A program made the position numbers and the translations under genes. Below, piece after piece: positions 1-6,886 of a stretch of DNA of 14,455 nucleotides (positions are counted from its first letter, which is position 1; every line of letters begins with the position of its first letter). Source of the DNA: an uncultured Oscillospiraceae bacterium. Its GTDB lineage: Bacteria; Bacillota; Clostridia; Oscillospirales; Oscillospiraceae. The stretch covers positions 1 to 14,455 of the forward strand of contig CAJTOE010000051.1 of NCBI GenBank assembly GCA_910577805.1, read 5' to 3'. The notes below the pieces were generated by a model. The model worked only from the letters and a program-made list of their open reading frames with translations. It was not told the origin of the DNA and ran no database searches.

Positions 1-699
1 CAGATCACGGTGCTGGCCGGTCCCAACGCCAGCGGGAAAACCACCCTCCTGCGGACGATTTTGGGGCTGGAGCCCCGCCTGGAGGGCGAAATTTTCCTGG
101 ACGGGACCGCCCAGACAGACCTGACCGCCCGTGAACTGGCCCTCCGGGTCTCCTATCTGCCCCAGTCCCGGCCCGTCCCCAACATCACGGCGGGGCGGAT
201 GGTATTACACGGCCGGTTCCCCTACCTGGGCTACCCCCGGCGCTACCGGCCGGAGGACTGGGCAATGGCAAAGGCGGCGCTCCGGGAGGCGGGGGCGGAG
301 GAGCTGGAACGGCAGCTGATGTCCCGGCTGTCCGGCGGACAGCGCCAGCGGGTCTATCTGGCCATGCTCCTGGCTCAGGACACCCGGAACGTGCTGCTGG
401 ACGAGCCGACCACCTACCTGGATGTGGCCCACCAGTTCCGGCTGCTGGACTGCGCCCGGCGGCTGGCGGACCAGGGCCGGGCGGTGGTGCTGGTGCTGCA
501 CGACCTGTGTCTGGCTCTGCGGTGGGCGGACCAGCTTGCGGTGCTGGACAGCGGCAGGCTGCAAATGGCGGACAGCCCGGAGCGGGTCTTTACCTCCGGC
601 ATCCTGGACCGGGTCTTTGAGGTGAACGTCCGCCGCTTCCAGACCCCTAACGGCTGGCAGTATTACTGCGAAGGGAAAACGCCGCCGTCTCCCCAATGA
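1..699 (+). CDS. ABC transporter ATP-binding protein, FecE/BtuD type (5' end cut off by window)
   Basis: This is the ATPase subunit of an importer of the iron-siderophore/heme/cobalamin class. It would couple ATP hydrolysis on the inner face of the membrane to uptake through a FecCD-type permease, which is not in the window. The reading frame is open from base 1. The visible protein begins just before the Walker A motif GPNASGKTT, so only about 30 N-terminal residues are missing. Also visible are the Q-loop (YLPQS), the signature LSGGQRQRV, Walker B VLLDEPTTYLD and the switch histidine in VLHDL. The long helical region between Q-loop and signature, and the LD(V)AHQ run after Walker B, are typical of the FecE/FepC group. 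The substrate cannot be read from this subunit alone. The last 53 bases overlap the convergent siroheme-pathway gene, and no terminator is visible after the stop. Confidence 0.93.
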   Translation, partial: QITVLAGPNASGKTTLLRTILGLEPRLEGEIFLDGTAQTDLTARELALRVSYLPQSRPVPNITAGRMVLHGRFPYLGYPRRYRPEDWAMAKAALREAGAEELERQLMSRLSGGQRQRVYLAMLLAQDTRNVLLDEPTTYLDVAHQFRLLDCARRLADQGRAVVLVLHDLCLALRWADQLAVLDSGRLQMADSPERVFTSGILDRVFEVNVRRFQTPNGWQYYCEGKTPPSPQ

Positions 700-1810
700 C
701 GATGACCGCCGGAGGCTGCACGTCACGGGCCAGGGCAGAAATATGTTCCAGCGCCCCCCGGACCTGCGTACCGTCCCCGGAAAGCACCGCGGCGGGGGTT
801 TCGGGAGGCTTCCCGGCCTTCAAAAGACGCTGGGCGATTTGGGGCAGGTGCTTCAGGCCCATTAAAATCACCAAAGTCCCCTCCAGGCCCGCCAGCCGGT
901 CCAGCTGCTCCGGCAGGCCCTGGACCGTGTGGCCGGTGACAACGTGGAAACTCCGGCTGACCTCCCGGTGGGTCACGGGGATACCCGCGGCGGCGGGGAC
1001 CGCAATGGCGGACGAGATGCCGGGGACCACCTCAAAGGGGATTCCGGCCCGCTGCAAGGCCAAAGCTTCTTCCCCCCCGCGGCCAAACACGAAGGGGTCC
1101 CCGCCCTTGAGCCGGGCCACGCGGATACCTTGGCGGGCCAGGTCAATGAGGGTCTGGCAGATTTCCTCCTGAGAGGGGGAGGGCCGTCCCGCCCGCTTGC
1201 CCATGGAGATTCTCTGCGCCTCCGGGGGAGCCAGCTCCAGCAGAACGGGGTCGATCAGGTCGTCGTATACCACGGCCTGGCAGATTTGCAGGCGGCTCAG
1301 GCCCCGGAGGGTGAGCAAATCCGCCGCCCCGCAGCCCGCGCCGATGAGAAAGACCCGGCCGGTGTGCAGATCCTGGGCCAACCGCTCCGTGCTGGGACGG
1401 ATATCCTGGGCGGGGTCCAGGCTTTGGGGCAGACAGCCCTCCAGAAAACCCCGCAGATACGCGGCGGCGGCGGGATTTTCCCCGCCGGTGGAGATGCCCA
1501 CGCAGGCCGTTCCCCGGCGGACCAGGGCCGGGAATAAAAACGTGGAGTCCGTCCGGCTGGTGGCGGAGTTGACAGGTATCCCCCTCTCCCGGCACTGGCG
1601 GCAGATCGCACGGTTCAGCGGCCGGTCGTCGGTGGCGGCAATGACTAAATCCGCGCCCTCCAGGTCGCCGGGGGCGTAGGGCCGGTCCAGGACGGTGACC
1701 TCCGCCCCGAAGGGGAGCAGGGCATTCCGCTTGCGGTTCGCCACCGGGCCGTTGCCTACGATCAGAACGCGTTTTCCGGAAATTTCTGCGAAAAAGGGAA
1801 AGTATCCCAC
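647..1810 (-). CDS. Fused precorrin-2 dehydrogenase-like / uroporphyrinogen-III C-methyltransferase (siroheme pathway)
   Basis: This 387-residue protein has the CysG order. Residues 1 to about 145 are a Rossmann-type precorrin-2 dehydrogenase/ferrochelatase-like module (VLIVGNGPVANRK at 15-27, IAATDD near 57-62, STGGENP near 107-113). Residues 150-385 are a SUMT methyltransferase (GAGCGAADLLTL, KRAG, ARLKGGDPFVFGRGGEE, VPGISSAIAVPAAAGIPVTHR, TGH, MGLK). SUMT makes precorrin-2 from uroporphyrinogen III using SAM; the N module would normally oxidise it and insert iron. CysG of E. coli is 457 residues with an N part of about 215, so this N part is short. By eye, the position of the catalytic Asp (D104 in Salmonella CysG) is Thr84 here. 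The start is GTG, with AGGAGG 7 bases upstream; a nearer ATG in another frame is too close to it. It is co-directional with ftsH, 63 bp downstream. The SUMT half is sure; the activity of the N half is not. Confidence 0.92.
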   Translation of the reverse strand: MGYFPFFAEISGKRVLIVGNGPVANRKRNALLPFGAEVTVLDRPYAPGDLEGADLVIAATDDRPLNRAICRQCRERGIPVNSATSRTDSTFLFPALVRRGTACVGISTGGENPAAAAYLRGFLEGCLPQSLDPAQDIRPSTERLAQDLHTGRVFLIGAGCGAADLLTLRGLSRLQICQAVVYDDLIDPVLLELAPPEAQRISMGKRAGRPSPSQEEICQTLIDLARQGIRVARLKGGDPFVFGRGGEEALALQRAGIPFEVVPGISSAIAVPAAAGIPVTHREVSRSFHVVTGHTVQGLPEQLDRLAGLEGTLVILMGLKHLPQIAQRLLKAGKPPETPAAVLSGDGTQVRGALEHISALARDVQPPAVIVIGETAAFSLRSNTASR

Positions 1811-1836
1811 ACATATTCCTCCTCGTGAAGCAGGAA

Positions 1837-1866
1837 GGCGCCATACGGGCTGTGCCGTATGACGCC
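1837..1866 (-). other. Hairpin between ftsH and the siroheme gene
   Basis: The arms at 1837-1848 and 1855-1866 pair over 12 positions with one mismatch around a 6-base loop. It lies 8 bases after the ftsH stop on the minus strand and is not followed by a U-run, so it is a poor intrinsic terminator. It could protect the ftsH 3' end, mark an mRNA processing point, or partly attenuate transcription into the downstream gene, whose AGGAGG starts 14 bases after it. The structure is seen; the role is inferred. Confidence 0.55.
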
Positions 1867-1873
1867 TTGCATT

Positions 1874-4009
1874 TTATTCAGAGTCCTTCGGCTCCTCCGG
1901 TTTGTCCGGGTCTTTGGGTTCCGGGTCCGCGGGTTCGGAGTCTGCCGGCTCCTCCGCCGTGGGCATGGGGGGTAGGATCTCCTCGCTGGTGATGTGGATG
2001 AACTTGGCCGGAGGCTCAATGTCACCCTCCAGACGGGGCTTGGCGTTGGTAGAGGCGTAGGCGTTTTCCACCAGGGCCGGGTCCCGGCCCTCGATGATGG
2101 CGACCATCTCGCCGCCGGTAATGGTCTCCTTCTCCAGCAGATAGGCGACTACTTTGTCCATGTCCTCCCGGTTCTCCTCAATGACCTCCACCGCCTGCCG
2201 GTAGCAGGCGTCCAGGATGCTCTTGACCTCCTTGTCCATCAGCGCCGCCGTGTCCTGGGCGCAGTCCAGACCGTAGCCGCCGTCCAGGTATTGGTTCCGG
2301 GGGGAGCCGAGGGCCATCATGCCCACCTGGTCGCTCATGCCGAACATGGCTACCATGTTCCGGGCGATGCCCGTGGCCTCCTGGATGTCCTGGGACGCGC
2401 CGTTGGTCATGGTGTTCATCACGACCTGCTCCGCCGCGCGTCCGCCCATGGACACCATGATTTTTGCCATCAGCTCATCCTTGGTGCGCAGGTTGGTTTT
2501 GTCCTCCTCCGGCATCAGCAGGGTGTAGCCCAGGGAACCCTCCGTGTGGGGGACGATGGTGATTTTCTGGACAGGCTCGGCGTTTTTCTGCTTCCAGGCC
2601 ACCATGGCGTGGCCCACCTCGTGGTACGCCACCAGCTTTTTCTCGAACTCCGTCAGCACGGAGTTTTTCTTCTCGCTGCCGGCAATGACGAACTCGAAGG
2701 AGGCCAATAAATCCTCCTGGGTCACAAGCTGCCGTCCGTGGCGGACCGCCCGGAGGGCGGCCTCATTGACCAGGTTGGCCAGGTCCGCGCCCACCGTACC
2801 GGCGGTAGCCAGGGCGATCTTCTTCAGGTCCACGTCCTCCGCCAGCTTGATTTTCCGGGTGTGGACCTGAAGGGTGGACAGACGGCCCGCCAGATTGGGC
2901 CGGTCGATGGTGATGCGCCGGTCAAAGCGGCCGGGACGCAGCAGGGCCTTATCCAGCACCTCGGGCCGGTTGGTGGCCCCCAGGACGATCACGCCCTTGC
3001 CGGGGTCGAAGCCGTCCAGCTCCGCCAGGAGCTGGTTGAGGGTCTGTTCCCGCTCGTCGTTGCCGCCCATGCGGTTGTCGCGGGATTTGCCGATGGTGTC
3101 GATCTCGTCGATGAAGATGATGCAGGGGGCCATTTTGCTGGCCTCCTTGAACAGGTCACGGACACGGGACGCACCCACGCCCACGAACATCTCCACGAAA
3201 TCGGAGCCGGAGATGGAGAAGAAGGGGACTCCCGCTTCTCCGGCCACGGCCTTGGCCAGCAGGGTCTTGCCGGTGCCCGGAGGGCCTACCAGCAGCGCGC
3301 CCTTGGGCAGCTTCGCGCCAATCTCCGTGTACTTTTGGGGGTTGTGCAGGATGTCGATAATCTCTTGCAGCGATTCCTTGGCCTCGTCCTGCCCGGCCAC
3401 GTCCTGGAAGGTCACGCCGGTCTTTTTCTCCACATAGACCTTGGCGTTGGCCTTGCCGACTCCGCCGATGCCGCCGATACCGCCCATGCCTCCCTTGCCG
3501 CCGATGCCCCGGAAGAGGAAAATGGTCACGCCCAGAATCAGGAGCATGGGCAGCACGTAGCTCAGCAGCAGGGTAATCATATAGGCGGAGGGGTCCGCCG
3601 GCTTGGTGGAGCCGGTGACGTTGTGGTCGATCAAGAGCTGCATCAACTCAAAATCCTCCACGCCGGCCAGGGGGATGGTGACGTACTTGACCTCCTGGGG
3701 GGCGCTGGGGGCGGGGAGAAGGGCGTTCATCAGGTTCTGCGTCTGCTGCTGTTCCTCCGGCAGCTCGTAGGTGAAGCCCTCCTTCAGGGTGAAGGTGTAC
3801 TTGCCGCTTTCAAAGTCCACCGTGTCCACCGCGCCTTGGGTCACGAGCTGGCGGAAATCGGTATAGGGGACCTCGACCACGCTGGCATTCTCGTAGGACG
3901 AGGTGCAGCCGCGCACCAGAATGGTGGCCACCAGGGCCCACAGGATCAGCTGCGCCAGGCCGAACAGATTGCGTTTTTTGTTGTTGTTTCCGTTTTGATC
4001 CGGTTTCAA
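1874..4009 (-). CDS. ftsH: ATP-dependent zinc metalloprotease FtsH
   Basis: Membrane-anchored AAA+ protease that unfolds and degrades misassembled membrane proteins and selected cytosolic regulators as a hexamer. The 711-residue protein has a short basic N-terminus, TM1 at about 16-34, an extracytoplasmic domain to about 140, TM2 at about 144-167 and a Gly-rich linker (172-185). The AAA+ domain follows: Walker A GPPGTGKT at 242-249, Walker B IIFIDEID at 297-304, and the second region of homology with RPGRFDRR at 358-365. The M41 protease domain has HEVGH at 463-467 (HEAGH in most relatives), and the expected third zinc ligand Asp is at 541 in NGASQD. The C-terminus is an acidic, proline-rich tail of about 26 residues. 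The TTG start at 4009-4007 is chosen because AGGAGG ends 9 bases upstream. The frame is open 13 codons further up, but that longer start lies at the predicted transcription start. Confidence 0.97.
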   Translation of the reverse strand: MKPDQNGNNNKKRNLFGLAQLILWALVATILVRGCTSSYENASVVEVPYTDFRQLVTQGAVDTVDFESGKYTFTLKEGFTYELPEEQQQTQNLMNALLPAPSAPQEVKYVTIPLAGVEDFELMQLLIDHNVTGSTKPADPSAYMITLLLSYVLPMLLILGVTIFLFRGIGGKGGMGGIGGIGGVGKANAKVYVEKKTGVTFQDVAGQDEAKESLQEIIDILHNPQKYTEIGAKLPKGALLVGPPGTGKTLLAKAVAGEAGVPFFSISGSDFVEMFVGVGASRVRDLFKEASKMAPCIIFIDEIDTIGKSRDNRMGGNDEREQTLNQLLAELDGFDPGKGVIVLGATNRPEVLDKALLRPGRFDRRITIDRPNLAGRLSTLQVHTRKIKLAEDVDLKKIALATAGTVGADLANLVNEAALRAVRHGRQLVTQEDLLASFEFVIAGSEKKNSVLTEFEKKLVAYHEVGHAMVAWKQKNAEPVQKITIVPHTEGSLGYTLLMPEEDKTNLRTKDELMAKIMVSMGGRAAEQVVMNTMTNGASQDIQEATGIARNMVAMFGMSDQVGMMALGSPRNQYLDGGYGLDCAQDTAALMDKEVKSILDACYRQAVEVIEENREDMDKVVAYLLEKETITGGEMVAIIEGRDPALVENAYASTNAKPRLEGDIEPPAKFIHITSEEILPPMPTAEEPADSEPADPEPKDPDKPEEPKDSE

Positions 4010-4053
4010 AGGAGTATCCCTCCTAAATTCTTTTTTTCGTAACAGCAAAGCAC

Positions 4054-4082
4054 ATCATACCATATTCCCGCCCCAAAAACAA
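4054..4082 (-). promoter_or_regulatory. Predicted sigma-A promoter of ftsH
   Basis: Minus strand: -35 TTGTTT (4082-4077), 17-bp spacer, -10 TATGAT (4059-4054) preceded by TGG, which gives an extended -10. The predicted start is near 4047, leaving a leader of about 38 bases that holds the AGGAGG used by the TTG start of ftsH. The -35 is weak and the extended -10 probably compensates. Confidence 0.6.
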
Positions 4083-4140
4083 GGAATGGGGATGTAAACT
4101 TTCTGTGACACTTTTCCTGCATTTTTGCGGTTTTGCGCAA

Positions 4141-4173
4141 AGACCCAGGGCGTTGGGGGGACGCCCTGGGTCT
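4141..4173. terminator. Perfect 13-bp hairpin downstream of rny
   Basis: The arms 4141-4153 and 4161-4173 are perfectly complementary around a 7-base loop, and the hairpin begins 6 bases after the rny stop. The U-tract side is the wrong way round for rny. On the plus strand the stem is followed by GCTTTTTTATTTT, whereas on the minus strand it is followed only by TTGCGC after an A-rich 5' flank. It may end rny transcription by stem strength and also stop antisense transcription from the ftsH side. Confidence 0.7.
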
Positions 4174-4179
4174 GCTTTT

Positions 4180-5727
4180 TTATTTTGCGTACTCGATGGC
4201 GCGGGTCTCCCGGAGCAGGTTTACCTTGATCTGACCGGGATATTCCAGCTCGTCCTCGATTTTTTTGGCAATGTCCCTGGCCAGCAGGACCATCTGGTCC
4301 TCACTGACCACCTCAGGCTTGACCATGATACGCACCTCGCGCCCGGCCTGGATGGCGAAGGATTTCTCCACCCCGTCAAAGGAGGAGGTGATCTCCTCCA
4401 GCATCTCCAGGCGCTTGATATAATTTTCCAGATTCTCGCGCCGGGCGCCGGGGCGGGCGGCGGAGATGGCGTCAGCGGCCTGGACCAGGCAGGCGACGAT
4501 GGTCTGGGGCTCTACGTCGTTGTGGTGGGCCTGGATGGCGTGGATGACGCCCTCGCTCTCCCGGTACTTTTTGGCCAGCTCCACGCCGATGGCGACATGG
4601 GAGCCCTCCACCTCGTGGTCGATGGCCTTGCCCAGGTCGTGGAGCAGGCCGGCCCGCTTGGCCTCCATTACGTTGGCTCCAATCTCAGCGGCCAGCAGGC
4701 CAGCCACGTGGGATACCTCGATGGAGTGGTTGAGTACGTTCTGGCCGTAGCTGGTGCGGTAGCGCATCCGGCCCAGGAGCTTGACCAGCTCCGGGTGCAG
4801 GCCGTGTACGTTGGTCTCGAAGATGGCGCGCTCGCCCTCGGCCTTGATGGTCGCGTCCACCTCCCGCTTGGCTTTCTCCACCATCTCCTCAATGCGGGCG
4901 GGGTGGATACGGCCGTCCAAAATAAGCTTCTCCAGGGCCAGACGGGCAATCTCCCGGCGGACCGGGTCAAAGCAGGAGACGGTGATGGCCTCCGGCGTGT
5001 CGTCGATGATGAGGTCCACGCCGGTCAAGGTCTCCAACGTGCGGATGTTGCGGCCCTCCCGGCCGATGATACGGCCCTTCATCTCGTCGTTGGGCAGGGG
5101 GACCACCGAGACGGTGGCCTCCGCCACGTGGTCGGCGGCACAGCGCTGAATCGCCAGGGAGATGATCTCTCTGGCTTTGGCGTCCGCCTCGTCCCGGCAG
5201 CGGGCCTCGATCTCCTTGATCTTCATGGCGGACTCGTGGGTGACGGCGGCCTCCAGCTGACTGAGCAGGTAATTCTTCGCCTCCTCGGCGGTGAAGCCGG
5301 AGATGCGCTCCAGCTCCTCCAGCTGCTGGTTCTTGTACTGGTCCGCCTGCTGCTGGGTCTGCTCCAGGTGGGCGATCTTCTGGGAGAGCTGCTCGTCCTT
5401 GCGCTCGATGTTTTCGGTCTTGCGGTCTAAATTCTCTTCCTTTTGCTGAAGGCGGTGCTCCTGGCGCTGTAAATCAGCCCGGCGCTCCTTCACTTCCTTG
5501 TCATGCTCATTTTTGGCTTTTAAAATCTCTTCCTTTGCTTCTACCAGTGCTTCGCGTTTTTTGCTCTCGGCGCTCTTATACGCCTCGTTGACGATACGGG
5601 TCGCTTCATCCTCTGCGGAGCCGATCTCTCGCTCCGCGGTGCTTTTTCGACGGTTCCATCCGATCACGCAGCCAAGAACGGCGCCGATCAGGATACCTAT
5701 CAAGCCCCCAATGATATAGGGCAGCAT
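4180..5727 (-). CDS. rny: Ribonuclease Y
   Basis: Membrane-anchored endoribonuclease that starts mRNA decay and processes RNAs in Firmicutes. The 515-residue length fits the family. In order, the protein has one N-terminal transmembrane helix (residues 3-23), a long charged coiled coil (about 28-200), a KH RNA-binding domain with IIGREGRN at 220-227, and an HD-type metallo-phosphohydrolase domain with LNHSIEVSH at 332-340 and the LLHDLGK motif at 361-367. The ATG is set by GGAGGTG 8 bases upstream. The frame stays open to 5874, but that extension has no ribosome-binding site and would enclose the promoter -10. The gene has its own promoter (5851-5879), a foldable leader and a strong hairpin right after the stop, so it appears monocistronic. 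Identity is secure. Confidence 0.97.
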   Translation of the reverse strand: MLPYIIGGLIGILIGAVLGCVIGWNRRKSTAEREIGSAEDEATRIVNEAYKSAESKKREALVEAKEEILKAKNEHDKEVKERRADLQRQEHRLQQKEENLDRKTENIERKDEQLSQKIAHLEQTQQQADQYKNQQLEELERISGFTAEEAKNYLLSQLEAAVTHESAMKIKEIEARCRDEADAKAREIISLAIQRCAADHVAEATVSVVPLPNDEMKGRIIGREGRNIRTLETLTGVDLIIDDTPEAITVSCFDPVRREIARLALEKLILDGRIHPARIEEMVEKAKREVDATIKAEGERAIFETNVHGLHPELVKLLGRMRYRTSYGQNVLNHSIEVSHVAGLLAAEIGANVMEAKRAGLLHDLGKAIDHEVEGSHVAIGVELAKKYRESEGVIHAIQAHHNDVEPQTIVACLVQAADAISAARPGARRENLENYIKRLEMLEEITSSFDGVEKSFAIQAGREVRIMVKPEVVSEDQMVLLARDIAKKIEDELEYPGQIKVNLLRETRAIEYAK

Positions 5728-5746
5728 TGGTTTTACACCTCCAAAA

Positions 5747-5816
5747 TTTTTCAATTGGCATAAAATCAGCCGCAGCTTCCGCGGACGGCCCGCGTGTTTC
5801 TGCGGCAACTGAAAAA
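5747..5816 (-). promoter_or_regulatory. Structured 5' leader of rny
   Basis: In the minus-strand leader, 5806-5816 pairs with 5747-5757 (11 bp, one G-U). This encloses a 7-bp stem (5800-5806 with 5769-5775, sharing base 5806) and an inner 5-bp GC hairpin (5790-5794 with 5780-5784). The outer stem closes 4 bases before the GGAGGTG of rny. It matches no riboswitch class that I recognise. It could be a control or processing element, and a role in RNase Y autoregulation is conjecture. Confidence 0.45.
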
Positions 5817-5850
5817 CATCCCCAAGGTTTTTCATTTTTGTCCTGGGTAT

Positions 5851-5879
5851 ATTGTAAAGGCAATGGAAGCCCATGTCAA
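5851..5879 (-). promoter_or_regulatory. Consensus sigma-A promoter of rny
   Basis: Minus strand: -35 TTGACA (5879-5874), exactly 17 bp, -10 TACAAT (5856-5851). The predicted start near 5844 gives a leader of about 117 bases before the rny ATG. Confidence 0.85.
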
Positions 5880-5923
5880 GATTTATTCACATTTAGTACA
5901 AATTTCTTCTGGGAAAAATGACG

Positions 5924-5957
5924 AAAAAACCGGGCGCAGGCCTCCGCCCGCGCCCGG
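5924..5957 (-). terminator. Intrinsic terminator of the six-gene operon
   Basis: On the minus strand, 8-bp GC-only arms (5950-5957 and 5930-5937) close a 12-base loop, followed by six U (5929-5924). A second U5 run lies a few bases further on. It begins 12 bases after the stop of the DUF2156 gene and separates the operon from the rny promoter. Confidence 0.88.
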
Positions 5958-5969
5958 AAGCGCCATTTT

Positions 5970-6875
5970 TCAGCCGTGGGCCCCGCAAGGCTCCTCGATG
6001 GTCACAATAAATTTTTCCAGAAGTGCTACTGGCTGGTAACGCAGCTTGGAGGCCCGCAGGCCCAGGTCGCCCGCGTCGTCCTCCCGGTTGATGAAGGCCG
6101 CCGTCCCGCCGGCGAAGCGCTGGGCAAACTGCGCCACCAGCATCTGGTAACAGCCCTCGTAATCCCGGTCCGCCTTTTCGATGTGGGTAAACAGGGTGTC
6201 CCCCACGATCTCGCCCAGGGAAAAGCCCACCACGCCGCCGTCCACCCGCAGCACGCCGCCCTTCATATCGTAGGCGGACAGATGCTCCAGCACCTCCCGG
6301 TTCTTGGAGACCTCCTCGTGGAAGGAGGGGGCGGCCTTGTCCCAGCCGGCGGCGTAGCGGTCCAGAAAGGCCAGCACCTCCGGGACCTGGTCCTCCGTCA
6401 GGTCCCCAAAGGTCCAGTTCCCATAGGTTTTCAGGAATTTATTGACATGGTTCCGGGGGCCGCTGAGCTTTTTCCCCCGGAAAAACTGCAAGTCCTCCGC
6501 CCGGTAGAGATAGTCGAAGCTGTCCCGGTTGGCCGTGGCGGCGCTGTTGGGGAAAAAGTCCTGGAGCCGGTCCAGCTCCTCCCGCGGAACGGGGCAGAAG
6601 GAGATGGGCAGCTGCTGCCGGCAGCAGTACTCCGCGATGCGGCGGAAGTGCTCCGGCCTTCCGCCCCCCAGGGGGAGGGGGAAGGTGGGGCCAAGGCCGG
6701 GATAGTCTACCTTGAAGTAGAGCGAGCCGTCACAGACGGCGTATTCCGTCCGGTACATATCCCGCCACATAAACACGGTGCCGGGGGTGGTGTCGCAGAT
6801 GCGCCCGCCGCTGTATTTGAAAAAATCCCGCAGGCGGGGCAGTTCCCCTAACGTCAGGGGCTGAAATTCCAGCAT
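5970..6875 (-). CDS. DUF2156 (phosphatidylglycerol lysyltransferase C-terminal-like) family protein
   Basis: A 301-residue soluble protein that I assign to DUF2156, a GNAT-fold family related to the catalytic domain of MprF-type aminoacyl-phosphatidylglycerol synthases and to FemXAB-like transferases. Supporting features are the N-terminal region with a DTTPGTVFMWRD stretch, the central KLSGPRNHVNKFLKTYG segment typical of these proteins, and the C-terminal INREDDAGDLGLRASKLRYQP block, which matches the GNAT-like acceptor region. There is no membrane segment, unlike MprF, so it is not a complete lipid lysinylating flippase; the substrate is unknown. Translation starts at ATG with AAGGA 8 bases upstream, and this site overlaps the TAA of the preceding gene, 11 bp away. 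It is the last gene of the operon, followed at once by the terminator. Confidence 0.82.
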   Translation of the reverse strand: MLEFQPLTLGELPRLRDFFKYSGGRICDTTPGTVFMWRDMYRTEYAVCDGSLYFKVDYPGLGPTFPLPLGGGRPEHFRRIAEYCCRQQLPISFCPVPREELDRLQDFFPNSAATANRDSFDYLYRAEDLQFFRGKKLSGPRNHVNKFLKTYGNWTFGDLTEDQVPEVLAFLDRYAAGWDKAAPSFHEEVSKNREVLEHLSAYDMKGGVLRVDGGVVGFSLGEIVGDTLFTHIEKADRDYEGCYQMLVAQFAQRFAGGTAAFINREDDAGDLGLRASKLRYQPVALLEKFIVTIEEPCGAHG

Positions 6876-6886
6876 AGTTTCAATCC

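Noticed and set aside
2738..4042. 434-codon plus-strand frame opposite ftsH.
   Set aside because: It is an antisense shadow of ftsH (His/Gln/Gly-rich, no motifs, no ribosome-binding site).
4105..5430. 441-codon open frame on the plus strand opposite rny.
   Set aside because: It is the antisense shadow of a GC-rich real gene; the Leu/Val/Gly/Asp-rich composition has no domain, and it would run through the terminator at 4141-4173.
5728..5874. 49-codon N-terminal extension of RNase Y.
   Set aside because: It would enclose the predicted promoter -10 and leader, and it lacks a ribosome-binding site; the ATG at 5727 gives the normal family length.
5976..6851. 291-codon plus-strand frame opposite the DUF2156 gene.
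   Set aside because: It follows the codon phase of the real gene on the other strand and has no recognisable domain.
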